From the NCBI RefSeq assembly GCF_018406645.1, contig NZ_AP024546.1, forward strand, positions 1 through 64,000: a DNA stretch of 64,000 nt, given 5' to 3'. A model generated the notes under the pieces. That model was given only the letters and a program-made list of their open reading frames with translations. It was not told the DNA's origin and searched no databases. A program made the translations under genes and the position numbers. Position 1 is the first letter of the stretch, and each line of letters begins with the position of its first letter. The stretch is from Lysobacter helvus (lineage in GTDB: Bacteria > Pseudomonadota > Gammaproteobacteria > Xanthomonadales > Xanthomonadaceae). Positions 51,929 to 59,855 of this stretch are shown piece after piece.

Positions 51929-54399
51929 GCGACCTTCCTCACGTCGGTGTCGAGCTGCACCGGCGGCATGCCGAGCTTGGCGAACTCCGCGTTGGTGGCG
52001 CGCGCGATGTGCGACAGGTCGATCTTCTTGTCCGCCGCGGCGGCGATGAACGCGGCGCGCAGCGTGATCTGGCGGATGTGGCCGCCGGTGAGGTCGATAC
52101 GGCGGCCGAGCAGGCGGAAGGCCGCGTCATCGAGCGCGCCACGCGCCTTCGCCGGCAGGCAGCTGCGCCAGATGCGGTCGCGCGCTTCGGCGTCGGGGCG
52201 CGGGAAATCGATGATGAAGCGCAGGCGGCGCAGGAAGGCGGCGTCGAGGTTCTGGCGCAGGTTGGTCGTGAGGATCGCCAGGCCTTCGTACGCTTCCATG
52301 CGTTGCAGCAGGTAGGCCACCTCGATGTTGGCGTAGCGGTCGTGCGCGTCCTTCACTTCGCTGCGCTTGCCGAGCAGCGCGTCGGCTTCGTCGATGAGCA
52401 GCGCGGAGCCGGAACGTTGCGCGTCCTCGAACACGCGGTCGATGTTCTTCTCGGTGTCGCCGATGTACTTGCTGACCACGCGCGACAGATCGATGCGCAG
52501 GATCTGGATGCCGAGCTTCCGCGCGACCGCGAGCGCGGCCATCGTCTTGCCGGTGCCGCTGGGCCCGTGGAAGAGCGCGGTGACGCCGCGGCCGTAGGGA
52601 AGTTGGTCGCCGAAGGACCAGTCGGTGAGCACGCGATCGGAGAGCAGCACGTTGTCGACGATTTCGTCGAGCTGGTCCTTGCGGTCCTTCGGCAGGATGA
52701 CGTCGTCGAGCGAGAACACCGGTTCGATGCGCTCGACCAGGCGCGAGATGCCGCCGGAGGCGACCTGCTTGCACGCGAGGAGGAAGTGGTCGAGGCGTTG
52801 TTCGGGCGTGCCGGTGGCGGTGCTGGACGCCAGGCGCATCGCTTCGTCGATGCCCGCGATGGAGAGCGCGAAGCGGCGCGTGGCATGCGCGGCCTGGGCT
52901 TCGGAGAGCGTGAGGCCTGCGGTGTGCGCGGCTTCGCGCAGGGCGTCGACGTGGGTGGCGGCCGAGAGCGGCGGCGCCGGCAGGCGATCGAATGGCATCG
53001 CGCCCAGCAGGCGTGCAAGACGCGAGGCGTCGGCATGGATCACGCCGGCATGCGCGCCGGTGCGGCCGATGGCGGCGAGCGCGCGACGCAAGGTGTCGTC
53101 CGAATCGGCATCGACGTGGGTGAGGTCGACGACGAGCGGGCGATCGGCAAGCAGCGCGGCGCGGCCGATGCGGATGCCGGTGTCTTCGAGGTCGTTCGCG
53201 TCGAGGGCGGCGATGCGCGTGCCTTCGAGGCGCAGCAATTCGGATTGCTGCGCTTGCGCGCCGAGTTCGAGCAGCGCTTGCCACCCTGCCCCGTCGTCGC
53301 CGGCGAGCAACAGCCATTGCGATTGCGCGGCGGTGGCGAGTTGGCGGACGACCGCCGCGGCGTGTGCGCGCAGCGTTTCGGAATCGATCAGCGCGGCGCC
53401 GGGCCACGGCGCCAAACGGAACAGGCGGCGGATGCGCGCGTCGCGCAGGAGCGCGTCGTCGTCGCCGAGGATCCAGGCAACGAGGGACGGATCGAGGCGC
53501 AGCGGTTCGTCGGCGGGCGGGAGCAACGCGCCCGGCATGTCGAACACACGCCAGCGCGCGAGGTTGCCGGTGGCTTCGAGCTGGAAGCGCACGTCGACCG
53601 GATCGCCGAGCAGGCCTGCGCAGAGGCCGAGCGTGCCGACGCGGCGGCCGAGATCATCGAGCAGGACGCCGATGCAGCGCTGGTAGCGCGGATCGAGTTC
53701 GGGCGCGAGTGCGAGCAGGAGGACGCGGAGCTCGAGGTCGGTGAGTTCCATCGCGGAGACCACGGCGGCGAGCGGTTCGTCGCGTGCGTGCGCAGCGGCG
53801 AGCGCCTTGTCGAGCGCGGTGTTGGCTTCGGTCAGCGCATCGTCGGGCGGCGAGGTGGCGTCGTCGAGTTGTTCGACGACGCGCGCGGGCGCGACGGTGA
53901 GGCCCGGCAGGTCGCCGTGCGCGGCGCCGACGTTCGAGGCGGCGTGGCGCAAGGTTGCGTGCAGCCACGCGATGCCTGCGCGCAGCAGCGGTCCGTCGGC
54001 AGGCATCGTCGCGTCTTCGCCGAGCGGTGCAACGTCGGCCGGCGCAACGCCATGCGGTTCCGCCAGCACGCGGATCTGGTCGAGCAGGTTCTGCAACCCG
54101 ATGTCGTTGAACGCCGTGCGCACCAGGTTGCCGAACGGCGTGCCGACGCGGATGACGACGAGGCCGACGCGCCCGGTGAGGCGGCGTTCGGCGAATTCGG
54201 TTTCGTGGTCGGGGCCCACCAGTACGAGCACGCGCGGCGGGTCGCGCGGGATGGCGGCCAGCAGCGCTTCGATATCCGCGATCGGCACCGCGCGGCCCGC
54301 GACCAGCGCCATGTCGACGCAGTTTTCCACCGCCGCGGCGATGCCTTCGGCTTCGATGTCCGGCGACGTTGCCGCCACCAGCACCTGGATGCGCGCCAC
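51925..54399 (-). CDS. AAA+ ATPase, eCIS type (Afp15-like)
   Basis: An 824-residue protein. The C-terminal AAA+ domain has Walker A GPSGTGKT at 612-619, Walker B LLIDEAD at 667-673, sensor segment LAILTTNLRQNLDAAF and an Arg-finger-like RRLRF. The first ~580 residues are helical with a receiver-like N-terminal fold (about 1-120). All characterised eCIS have such an ATPase, needed for assembly. It is the first clearly eCIS gene transcribed and its DUF4255 neighbour overlaps its end. Confidence 0.93.
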   Translation of the reverse strand: MARIQVLVAATSPDIEAEGIAAAVENCVDMALVAGRAVPIADIEALLAAIPRDPPRVLVLVGPDHETEFAERRLTGRVGLVVIRVGTPFGNLVRTAFNDIGLQNLLDQIRVLAEPHGVAPADVAPLGEDATMPADGPLLRAGIAWLHATLRHAASNVGAAHGDLPGLTVAPARVVEQLDDATSPPDDALTEANTALDKALAAAHARDEPLAAVVSAMELTDLELRVLLLALAPELDPRYQRCIGVLLDDLGRRVGTLGLCAGLLGDPVDVRFQLEATGNLARWRVFDMPGALLPPADEPLRLDPSLVAWILGDDDALLRDARIRRLFRLAPWPGAALIDSETLRAHAAAVVRQLATAAQSQWLLLAGDDGAGWQALLELGAQAQQSELLRLEGTRIAALDANDLEDTGIRIGRAALLADRPLVVDLTHVDADSDDTLRRALAAIGRTGAHAGVIHADASRLARLLGAMPFDRLPAPPLSAATHVDALREAAHTAGLTLSEAQAAHATRRFALSIAGIDEAMRLASSTATGTPEQRLDHFLLACKQVASGGISRLVERIEPVFSLDDVILPKDRKDQLDEIVDNVLLSDRVLTDWSFGDQLPYGRGVTALFHGPSGTGKTMAALAVARKLGIQILRIDLSRVVSKYIGDTEKNIDRVFEDAQRSGSALLIDEADALLGKRSEVKDAHDRYANIEVAYLLQRMEAYEGLAILTTNLRQNLDAAFLRRLRFIIDFPRPDAEARDRIWRSCLPAKARGALDDAAFRLLGRRIDLTGGHIRQITLRAAFIAAAADKKIDLSHIARATNAEFAKLGMPPVQLDTDVRKVA

Positions 54400-54605
54400 G
54401 GATTGGCCCCTGCTGCGATCGAGTGCGACGTTCTCGCACTCGCGCCGGAGCGCGGCAATGCATCGTGTGGGATCGATGTGGACCGGTGCCGTTCGGCCGG
54501 TCGCGATGGATGCGCGGATCGGCGCGCGGGGCGACCGAAGGATCGGTGCGGCGATGGGCCTTCAATGGATCCGCGCATGGATCCAAGGATCGGGGTGGCG
54601 CCCGG
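54400..54605. other. 206-bp leader between small gene and eCIS ATPase gene
   Basis: No gene seen. It holds direct repeats ATGGATCC at 54565-54572 and 54577-54584 and several further GGATC words. It may contain the eCIS promoter for the ATPase-led transcript; no clear -35/-10 pair was found. Confidence 0.4.
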
Positions 54606-54848
54606 TCAGCGGCCGCCGTAGGCCAGCGTGTCCATCATCTCCGCGAAGCGCGACCAGTCGATGCGCTTGCGGATGTGGCGGTTGGCGCCGCGCCAGTAGA
54701 TCGAGCCGCGGCCGACTTCGAGCTCGCCGAGTTTCGACGCTCCGGCGAACACCTCCAGCCGCAGCGCGGACTTGGCCTTGACGAGTTCGACGTTGGTGAG
54801 CTCGGCGCGGACGACGTGTTTGCGGGCTACGCGCTTCGTGGTGGCCAT
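54606..54848 (-). CDS. Small basic protein upstream of eCIS operon
   Basis: An 80-residue protein beginning MATTKRVARKHVVRAELTNV with SALRLEVFAGASKLGELEVG and a segment RGANRHIRKRIDWSRFAEMM. GGGAGG precedes the ATG. It lies 206 bp before the ATPase gene on the same strand, so it may start the eCIS transcription unit. It does not match a recognised family. Possibly not eCIS-related. Confidence 0.7.
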   Translation of the reverse strand: MATTKRVARKHVVRAELTNVELVKAKSALRLEVFAGASKLGELEVGRGSIYWRGANRHIRKRIDWSRFAEMMDTLAYGGR

Positions 54849-54913
54849 GTCGCCTCCCGGGGGATCAGCACGGCGGCAATGCTGGTGCCGGGCGGCGTGG
54901 GGGAGGCGTGATG

Positions 54914-55132
54914 CTAGGGCGCGGGCGGCAGGTCGTCGCACAGGGCGCATGCCCTGCCCCGGCGCGCGTTGTAGAGACGCGAGGCCACGTAGACCGCGGC
55001 AGTGATCGAGGCCCAGAGCAAGGCCTCGCTGATCGCGAAGGCCATCGGGCGGGAACGCAGGAGATGCGCCGCCGCGATGACGACGAACGCGAAGGCGAAG
55101 ACGGTGGCGTACCAGCGGAGGATCGGGCGCAT
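54914..55132 (-). CDS. Small membrane protein
   Basis: A 72-residue protein with two membrane helices: WYATVFAFAFVVIAAAHLL and AISEALLWASITAAVYVASRL, and a Cys-containing tail (RACALCDDLPPAP). AAGGAA precedes the ATG with good spacing. Function unknown. It lies 65 bp before the small basic protein. Confidence 0.7.
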   Translation of the reverse strand: MRPILRWYATVFAFAFVVIAAAHLLRSRPMAFAISEALLWASITAAVYVASRLYNARRGRACALCDDLPPAP

Positions 55133-55204
55133 GCGGGCGGTTCCTTGGGAATCGCCAACAAGGACGCCGCCGGGGCCGCGATGTGACCAGGGCGAACCGC
55201 TTAT

Positions 55205-55417
55205 TTAGTCGAGACCGACCTGCCCCGCGCGGAGGACGGCGGGTTCGCCCAGCGTGGGTGCGCCATCGCATTGCGGGCGCATCTCCTGGGTGGCAACGCC
55301 CGACACGCAGGCCATGGCCTGGCGGTCCGCCGCTTCCCATTCATGCAACGACCAACTGAAGCCGGCCACGCTGCCGAATACCGCGAGCCACAGGGCTCCT
55401 TCCCTCAACGCCTTCAT
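55205..55417 (-). CDS. Small exported protein, hypothetical
   Basis: A 70-residue protein with a signal-like N-terminus (MKALREGALWLAVFGSVAGF) and two cysteines (ACVSG, PQCDG) in the mature part, perhaps a disulfide. No recognised family. Confidence 0.6.
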   Translation of the reverse strand: MKALREGALWLAVFGSVAGFSWSLHEWEAADRQAMACVSGVATQEMRPQCDGAPTLGEPAVLRAGQVGLD

Positions 55418-55627
55418 GTTCGATCGTCCTGCAAACGTGCGCGCATGCTAACGGGTTGATGCACCTCGGGCGGCGGGGGTGGGGTGAGAAAAATTCTCGA
55501 ATGGGCCGAAGCATTGCGTTTTCGCGCAAAGCGTAGCGTTTATGGAGCCCATCGGGATCTCCGCCACTGCAGCGAATCGCTGCGTCGCGGCTCATGCTTC
55601 GGCTATGGTTCGGCCAGGGGGATCCAC

Positions 55628-56425
55628 ATGGCTCGAAGAAAAGAAAGCGGTCTGGACATCGTTGCTTCGATGCCTTGGCCCATCGGCATGGCACTGGGCG
55701 TCTTTGCGTTCCTCGGGATTCGCTACGGCATCGGGGCGTATTTCGCTCACTCGGGAAGTCCCATCGCGCAGGGCCTGGGCCAACAACTTTCGGACGGCGC
55801 GCTGTCGCCACTTGCCTGGATTGCCATGCTGCTGTGCTGGGTCGCCGCGGGTGTTTCGTTCCTTCGAAGCAAGAAGCGAAAGCGACTCCTCGAAACGCAA
55901 AGCGGATTGGAGAGTGTCGCGAACCTGGGCTGGCGCGAGTTCGAGATGCTCGTGGGCGAGGCCTACCGCCGCCAGGGGTACACCGTCGAAGAAACTGGAT
56001 TGGGCGGCGCCGATGGCGGCATCGATCTGGTCCTGCGCCGCGATGGCAACAAGACGCTGGTCCAGTGTAAGCAGTGGCGCACGCGACAAATCAGCGCACC
56101 CAAGGTGCGCGAGATGTGGGGACTGTTGCATCACCACGGCGCCGATAGCATCAAGATCGTTGGTGTGGGCGAGTTCACGCGAGATGCGGCGAAGTTTGCG
56201 GAGGGCAAACGGATCGAGCTGGTGAATGGCGACCGGTTGGTCGAGATGGTGCGGTCCGTGCAAAGCGCAGGCACGCAAGCCACCGCACCGACTGGCCTCC
56301 ACGTAGCCTCGAAGCAGCCGGAGTGCCCGAAGTGCGGCGCGTCCATGGTGCAGCGGGCGAATCGCAAGACAGGCGAATCCTTCCTTGGGTGCAGCAAATA
56401 CCCCGTCTGCAAAGGCACGCGCTAG
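55628..56425 (+). CDS. Membrane-anchored Mrr-like nuclease with topoisomerase-type zinc ribbon
   Basis: A 265-residue protein. Two N-terminal membrane helices (MALGVFAFLGIRYGIGAYF and LAWIAMLLCWVAAGVSFL) precede an Mrr-type restriction endonuclease domain (about 100-220): WREFEMLVGEAYRRQG, then the catalytic GADGGIDLVLRRDG with QCKQW. The C-terminus (CPKCGASMVQR, then GCSKYPVCKGTR) is a zf-C4 topoisomerase zinc ribbon. Such proteins are probably membrane-tethered DNA nucleases. The ATG at 55628 begins MARRKESGLDIV. It converges on the HEPN-like gene with a 3-bp gap. Confidence 0.88.
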   Translation: MARRKESGLDIVASMPWPIGMALGVFAFLGIRYGIGAYFAHSGSPIAQGLGQQLSDGALSPLAWIAMLLCWVAAGVSFLRSKKRKRLLETQSGLESVANLGWREFEMLVGEAYRRQGYTVEETGLGGADGGIDLVLRRDGNKTLVQCKQWRTRQISAPKVREMWGLLHHHGADSIKIVGVGEFTRDAAKFAEGKRIELVNGDRLVEMVRSVQSAGTQATAPTGLHVASKQPECPKCGASMVQRANRKTGESFLGCSKYPVCKGTR

Positions 56426-56428
56426 CAA

Positions 56429-56941
56429 CTACTCGGATTCCCCCGCGACTAGGTCCATCGCCGCGATCGTCGCCACGAGCAGCGAGCCGCAATAGTCCTT
56501 CAAAGGGAGGCAATGCAGGTATTGCGCATCGAGCCATTCGATTGCAATGCGACACCCCTCCTCGCTCATCGCGACGCCAGGCTGCTCGAAAAACTGATGC
56601 GCCAACGCGTTGCGATGGTCCACGACAGACTTGACGTACAGCGCGAAATTATCGATGTCCGTCGAGGCGATCGATTCCACCAGTCGCTGGGCGGTGGGCC
56701 CCAGCGACTGTCGTTTCATGTCCGCGCGAAACTGCGCCAATGCTGTCGATCCCAGCGCGGCACCTTGCGGGTGGATATACGGAATCACGCGCTTCAGGCT
56801 GCCTTCGACCTGGTTGAACAGCAACAGGTTTCGACCCATTCGGCCCAGCATCGCCTCATGCGTCTCCGGGCTCGGAGGCACCAACTCGTCGCCGAGGTTT
56901 CCGAGGATCTGCGCTATTTCAAAACGATCGTAGGCAGGCAT
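56429..56941 (-). CDS. Hypothetical protein with HEPN-like RxxxxH motif
   Basis: A 170-residue helical protein, with no recognised family. The segment VVDHRNALAHQFFEQPG contains R-x4-H, the conserved nuclease motif of HEPN domains, in a helical surrounding (about residues 108-122). It adjoins the Mrr-like gene. One motif is weak proof. Confidence 0.6.
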   Translation of the reverse strand: MPAYDRFEIAQILGNLGDELVPPSPETHEAMLGRMGRNLLLFNQVEGSLKRVIPYIHPQGAALGSTALAQFRADMKRQSLGPTAQRLVESIASTDIDNFALYVKSVVDHRNALAHQFFEQPGVAMSEEGCRIAIEWLDAQYLHCLPLKDYCGSLLVATIAAMDLVAGESE

Positions 56942-56988
56942 GTCTTTCCAGGCCCTTGCAGACCTCGCGCACGTGCGCGCAGCAACTA

Positions 56989-57446
56989 TCAGGCCTGTTC
57001 GAAGACGACGGTGGGACGCTTGCGAACCACGACCGTGCCGGCAATGTGGTCGTGCCAGCCTTGCTTCTTCGGATCAAATCCCACCCACAGGTATCCGACG
57101 CACAGGCCAATCAAGCTCACGAAATAGCCCAGGTAGCGTGCAATCGCCCTGCCGGTCGAAATCGTCGCACCTGTTTGCGCATCGACGACCTTGGCGCCCA
57201 CCACCATCTTGCCGGGGGTCTGCCCGTGCGAACCACCCAGAACCAGATCACCAGGACCGCGGGAAGCAGCCAACTGATCACGAAGTCCGCCGGCCCTTCG
57301 ATAAAGGGACCATCCCCAACGAAATACTCCTGGCCATAGATGACATAGAGCGCCGGAAACGTCACCAGCATGATCAGCAGCGTGTCGATGATCGACGCAG
57401 CGACACGGCGCCAGAATCCCGCGTATTCGAGATCGAGGTTCTGCAT
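56989..57446 (-). pseudogene. RDD-family membrane protein, frameshifted
   Basis: Two pieces in different frames match one RDD protein. From ATG 57446 the first reads MQNLDLEYAGFWRRVAASII and continues through two helices to LVIWFWVV; then the frame runs into nonsense (RTGRPPARWWW). One base back, the other frame reads HGQTPGKMVVGAKVVDAQTG and goes on to a stop at 56989 (HDHIAGTVVVRKRP). The break is at about 57223-57238. Restoring one C before CACGGGCAG makes a continuous VVRHGQTPGKM. AGGGGAAG precedes the ATG. Could also be a sequencing error, since both halves are otherwise intact. Confidence 0.85.
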
Positions 57447-57538
57447 TTGAAGTCTTCCCCTGATTGGTTCATGAGATCGCCTCTCAACCCCTTGAGCGGC
57501 GACCGGTGAAAAGGATAACAAGCCTGATCCGCCATCGC

Positions 57539-58252
57539 TCAGGAATTTCGACGCCCCCTCGCGCCTCGCTTGCAACGCTTCACGGCCATGAGCACGCCAG
57601 GAAACACACGATCGTGCTCGCTGACGAAATCATGGCAGCGCCCGCTGAAGTGCACCGCGTGTGCGTCTAGCGCACCGGTATCGAGACGCCCTAACCACCC
57701 AGCGAACGCCTCCTTGGCCATGCCCGCATCGACAATGCGCTTTCCGCGCTTACCTTCTTGCGAGACTGCGGCCAAAGGTATGTGCGGCGCAACAAACACC
57801 ACAGCCAATCGATGGTCGGCCTGATCGGAAGTCAGGTTACCGGCGTCACGCTTGGCGGCCTGCATTGCGGGAGCAAGGTAGTTCTTCCTCGCGCGGCTTC
57901 CGATCGGCTGCCACGCCTGCTTTGCCTCGATCGCAAAGCTCGTGGTTGCGTGCGCCACGTAGAGATCGCAACGACCCCGGACATTCTCGCGCCGATCGAC
58001 ATCGCCGTCCGGCAGGACGCCACGCTTGGTAGTGCTGAATTCTTCGAGCGCATTCCATCTCGGCAGGCGCCAAGCCGCGCCGGCAAGCGTGCTCAGGCTT
58101 GCTCGCTCGTTGTACCACCAGGGATTGTCTTCGAACTGGTCGGCAGCACAGAAGTCGTGGACGACCTTGAGCCAACCATGCAGCAATGGCTGCAGTCCGT
58201 TGAGAACGCGTTTGGTCTGTACGATCTCGATGTTCGCGACGCGACTTGCCAT
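57539..58252 (-). CDS. Hypothetical protein with PD-(D/E)xK-like segment
   Basis: A 237-residue protein beginning MASRVANIEIVQTKRVLNGL. The segment RGRCDLYVAHATTSFAIEAK matches the D-x(n)-ExK pattern of PD-(D/E)xK nucleases (about residues 92-110). The rest is not recognised. The DNA is less GC-rich than its neighbours and a 190-bp AT-rich leader precedes it, with a palindrome GAGAAT-A-ATTCTC at 58351-58363. GGAG precedes the ATG. No partner methyltransferase is seen. Confidence 0.65.
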   Translation of the reverse strand: MASRVANIEIVQTKRVLNGLQPLLHGWLKVVHDFCAADQFEDNPWWYNERASLSTLAGAAWRLPRWNALEEFSTTKRGVLPDGDVDRRENVRGRCDLYVAHATTSFAIEAKQAWQPIGSRARKNYLAPAMQAAKRDAGNLTSDQADHRLAVVFVAPHIPLAAVSQEGKRGKRIVDAGMAKEAFAGWLGRLDTGALDAHAVHFSGRCHDFVSEHDRVFPGVLMAVKRCKRGARGRRNS

Positions 58253-58445
58253 CTGTACTCCACCCCCAGGTATTCGTCCGGGAAGAAGAACAAGGCACAA
58301 TCAATAAGTCAAAGACTGTTTTACAAGAACCAGCGTGTTGCAACGCGTCAGAGAATAATTCTCGGATGACTGCTGGCTGTTACACAACAGCCCATCAATC
58401 AGCGCGTCGAAACAGTCTGGCGCGCGCGATGCGCCACGGCGACGA
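58253..58445. other. AT-rich leader with palindromes
   Basis: 193 bp, clearly lower GC than the surroundings. Two small palindromes: GAGAAT-A-ATTCTC at 58351-58363 and GGCTGTT-ACAC-AACAGCC at 58375-58392. The latter could be a weak terminator for the SnoaL-like operon; the former an operator for the downstream gene at 58252. Confidence 0.5.
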
Positions 58446-58799
58446 CTAGGCAATCTCCAACGCCGCAATCCGCTCCCCCCGCAGCCGGAACTTGAACACG
58501 AACAACATCGACGACCCGCCCGGGAATGGCCCGGTCACGCGCACCCGAACGTTGTATTCGTCGGCCACCTTGCCCTTCAGCACCTTGAGGATCTCGAACT
58601 TCCGCCCGGGGTAGTGCTGCGCAAGTTCGTCCTGCCACGCGAGCATCGAGTCGCGGCCCTTGTACAAGGTGCCGCGATCCATGATCACCGCGTCTTCGGT
58701 GAAACAGCAGTCGAGCAACGCTGCATCGCGCCGCGGCGCGCCCAGGTACTGCACGATCACGGCGGGCAACGCATTCGGCACTGGCGCGATCCGGCTCAC
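58446..58799 (-). CDS. SnoaL/NTF2-like protein, copy 2
   Basis: A 117-residue NTF2-like fold protein starting at GTG (GTGA overlap with copy 1). DAALLDCCFTEDAVIMDRGT, then LYKGRDSMLAWQDELAQH and RVRVTGPFPGG are parallel to those in copy 1 at 58796. Such proteins are small hydrolase/isomerase-like or have no catalytic activity. Function unknown. Confidence 0.85.
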   Translation of the reverse strand: MSRIAPVPNALPAVIVQYLGAPRRDAALLDCCFTEDAVIMDRGTLYKGRDSMLAWQDELAQHYPGRKFEILKVLKGKVADEYNVRVRVTGPFPGGSSMLFVFKFRLRGERIAALEIA

Positions 58800-59143
58800 G
58801 CGATCTCCAGCACGGCGATGCGATCGCCGCGCAGCTTGAACCGGAACAACCAGCGCACCAGCCTGCCCTCGGTGAACGGCCCGGTCACCCGCACGCGCAC
58901 GTGGTACTCGTCGTCCGCGTGCTGCGTGGCCTTCAACACTTCGAAGCGGCGCTCGGGAAAGTGGCGGGCCAGTTCGGCCTGCCAGGCGACCATCGAGTCC
59001 AGGCCCTTGTACAGCTTGCCGCGATCGAGCACGTACGCGTCTTCGGTGAAGCAATACGACATGAAGGTGGCATCGCGCGTGCGCGCGGCGAGGTACATCA
59101 GCAGCACGGGAGGCAGCGAGGCGGGCGGTGCGCGGAATTCCAT
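58796..59143 (-). CDS. SnoaL/NTF2-like protein, copy 1
   Basis: A 115-residue protein related to copy 2: TFMSYCFTEDAYVLDRGKLY, then MVAWQAELARHFPERRFEV and VRVRVTGPFTEG. The start at 59143 begins MEFRAPPASLPPVLLMY. The two genes are tandem duplicates that overlap by four bases. An upstream ATG at 59212 adds a Cys-containing leader without family similarity. Confidence 0.85.
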   Translation of the reverse strand: MEFRAPPASLPPVLLMYLAARTRDATFMSYCFTEDAYVLDRGKLYKGLDSMVAWQAELARHFPERRFEVLKATQHADDEYHVRVRVTGPFTEGRLVRWLFRFKLRGDRIAVLEIA

Positions 59144-59208
59144 CCGCGCATTATGAATGCAGGCCACAGACGACCGCGTGTAGCAGCGATGACGAATCGT
59201 GGGGGCGA

Positions 59209-59418
59209 TCAACCCGCCTGCACCCCGTGCGCTTCGATGAACCCGGTGGCCATGCCGATGATGACCAGCACGATCAACCCCACCGACAGCGCGATGCGCT
59301 TGGTCAGCGCGTTGACGGTGCGCTTGCTGGTGCTGTCGTCGACCAGCATGAAATACAGCCCACTGCCGAGGTTGTAGAGGATGAGTCCGAGGAAGGCGAC
59401 GATCACGAGGGTTTTCAT
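59209..59418 (-). CDS. DUF2909 twin-membrane-helix protein
   Basis: A 69-residue protein with two helices (MKTLVIVAFLGLILYNLGSG and RIALSVGLIVLVIIGMATG) and the linker MLVDDSTSKRTVNALTKRIA. The pattern fits DUF2909, common in proteobacteria near cytochrome oxidase genes, though none is seen here. It overlaps its upstream gene by four bases. Confidence 0.85.
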   Translation of the reverse strand: MKTLVIVAFLGLILYNLGSGLYFMLVDDSTSKRTVNALTKRIALSVGLIVLVIIGMATGFIEAHGVQAG

Positions 59419-59765
59419 GCGGGCTTGCTCGATGCGGGAAAGGATTTGCCGCGCGCGCGCGGGCCGGTGATCCAGGCGTGGCGCGCCCACAGGGCCAGCG
59501 TCATCACGCCGAGGAACAGGCCGTACGACACGGACGTTGCGAGCACCTGCTTCCACATGCCGCCGAACTGGCGGTCGGCGTTGAACATGCTCCAGTACAT
59601 GCCGAGCGCGGCGGCGGCCGTGGCCAGCGCAAGCGCGGCCATGTCGAAGCTGCGCCGTGCGGGCGTGCGCGGGGCGCGCGGGTAGATCCAGTACAGCGCG
59701 CCGAGGATCAGGAACCACGGCAGGAACAGGATGAGGGCGAGGTTGAGTTCGACTTCGGGATTCAT
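59415..59765 (-). CDS. Membrane protein of unknown function
   Basis: A 116-residue protein with three membrane helices (LILFLPWFLILGALYWIYP, then ALALATAAAALGMYWSMF and LGVMTLALWARHAW). It is first in a two-gene unit with DUF2909 (ATGA overlap). It is divergent from the MocR regulator, with a shared 90-bp promoter region. Confidence 0.8.
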   Translation of the reverse strand: MNPEVELNLALILFLPWFLILGALYWIYPRAPRTPARRSFDMAALALATAAAALGMYWSMFNADRQFGGMWKQVLATSVSYGLFLGVMTLALWARHAWITGPRARGKSFPASSKPA

Positions 59766-59855
59766 GGGGCGGCCCGGGGCGGGATGTGCGCACGGTAAGG
59801 CGCGGCCGGCGCGCGCGGCAGGGGCAGTTGCGGCGAGAATCACCGGATCAGTCGG

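Noticed and set aside
54400-54605. GGATC/ATGGATCC direct repeats as an operator array for eCIS
   Set aside because: Only two exact copies and no consistent spacing or symmetry; too weak to call a regulatory site.
25271-54848. Interpretation as a prophage or as a type VI secretion system
   Set aside because: No capsid, portal, terminase, integrase or lysis genes are seen. No TssJLM membrane complex, TssBC-type split sheath or Hcp were seen; the AAA+ protein is of the Afp15 kind, not ClpV.
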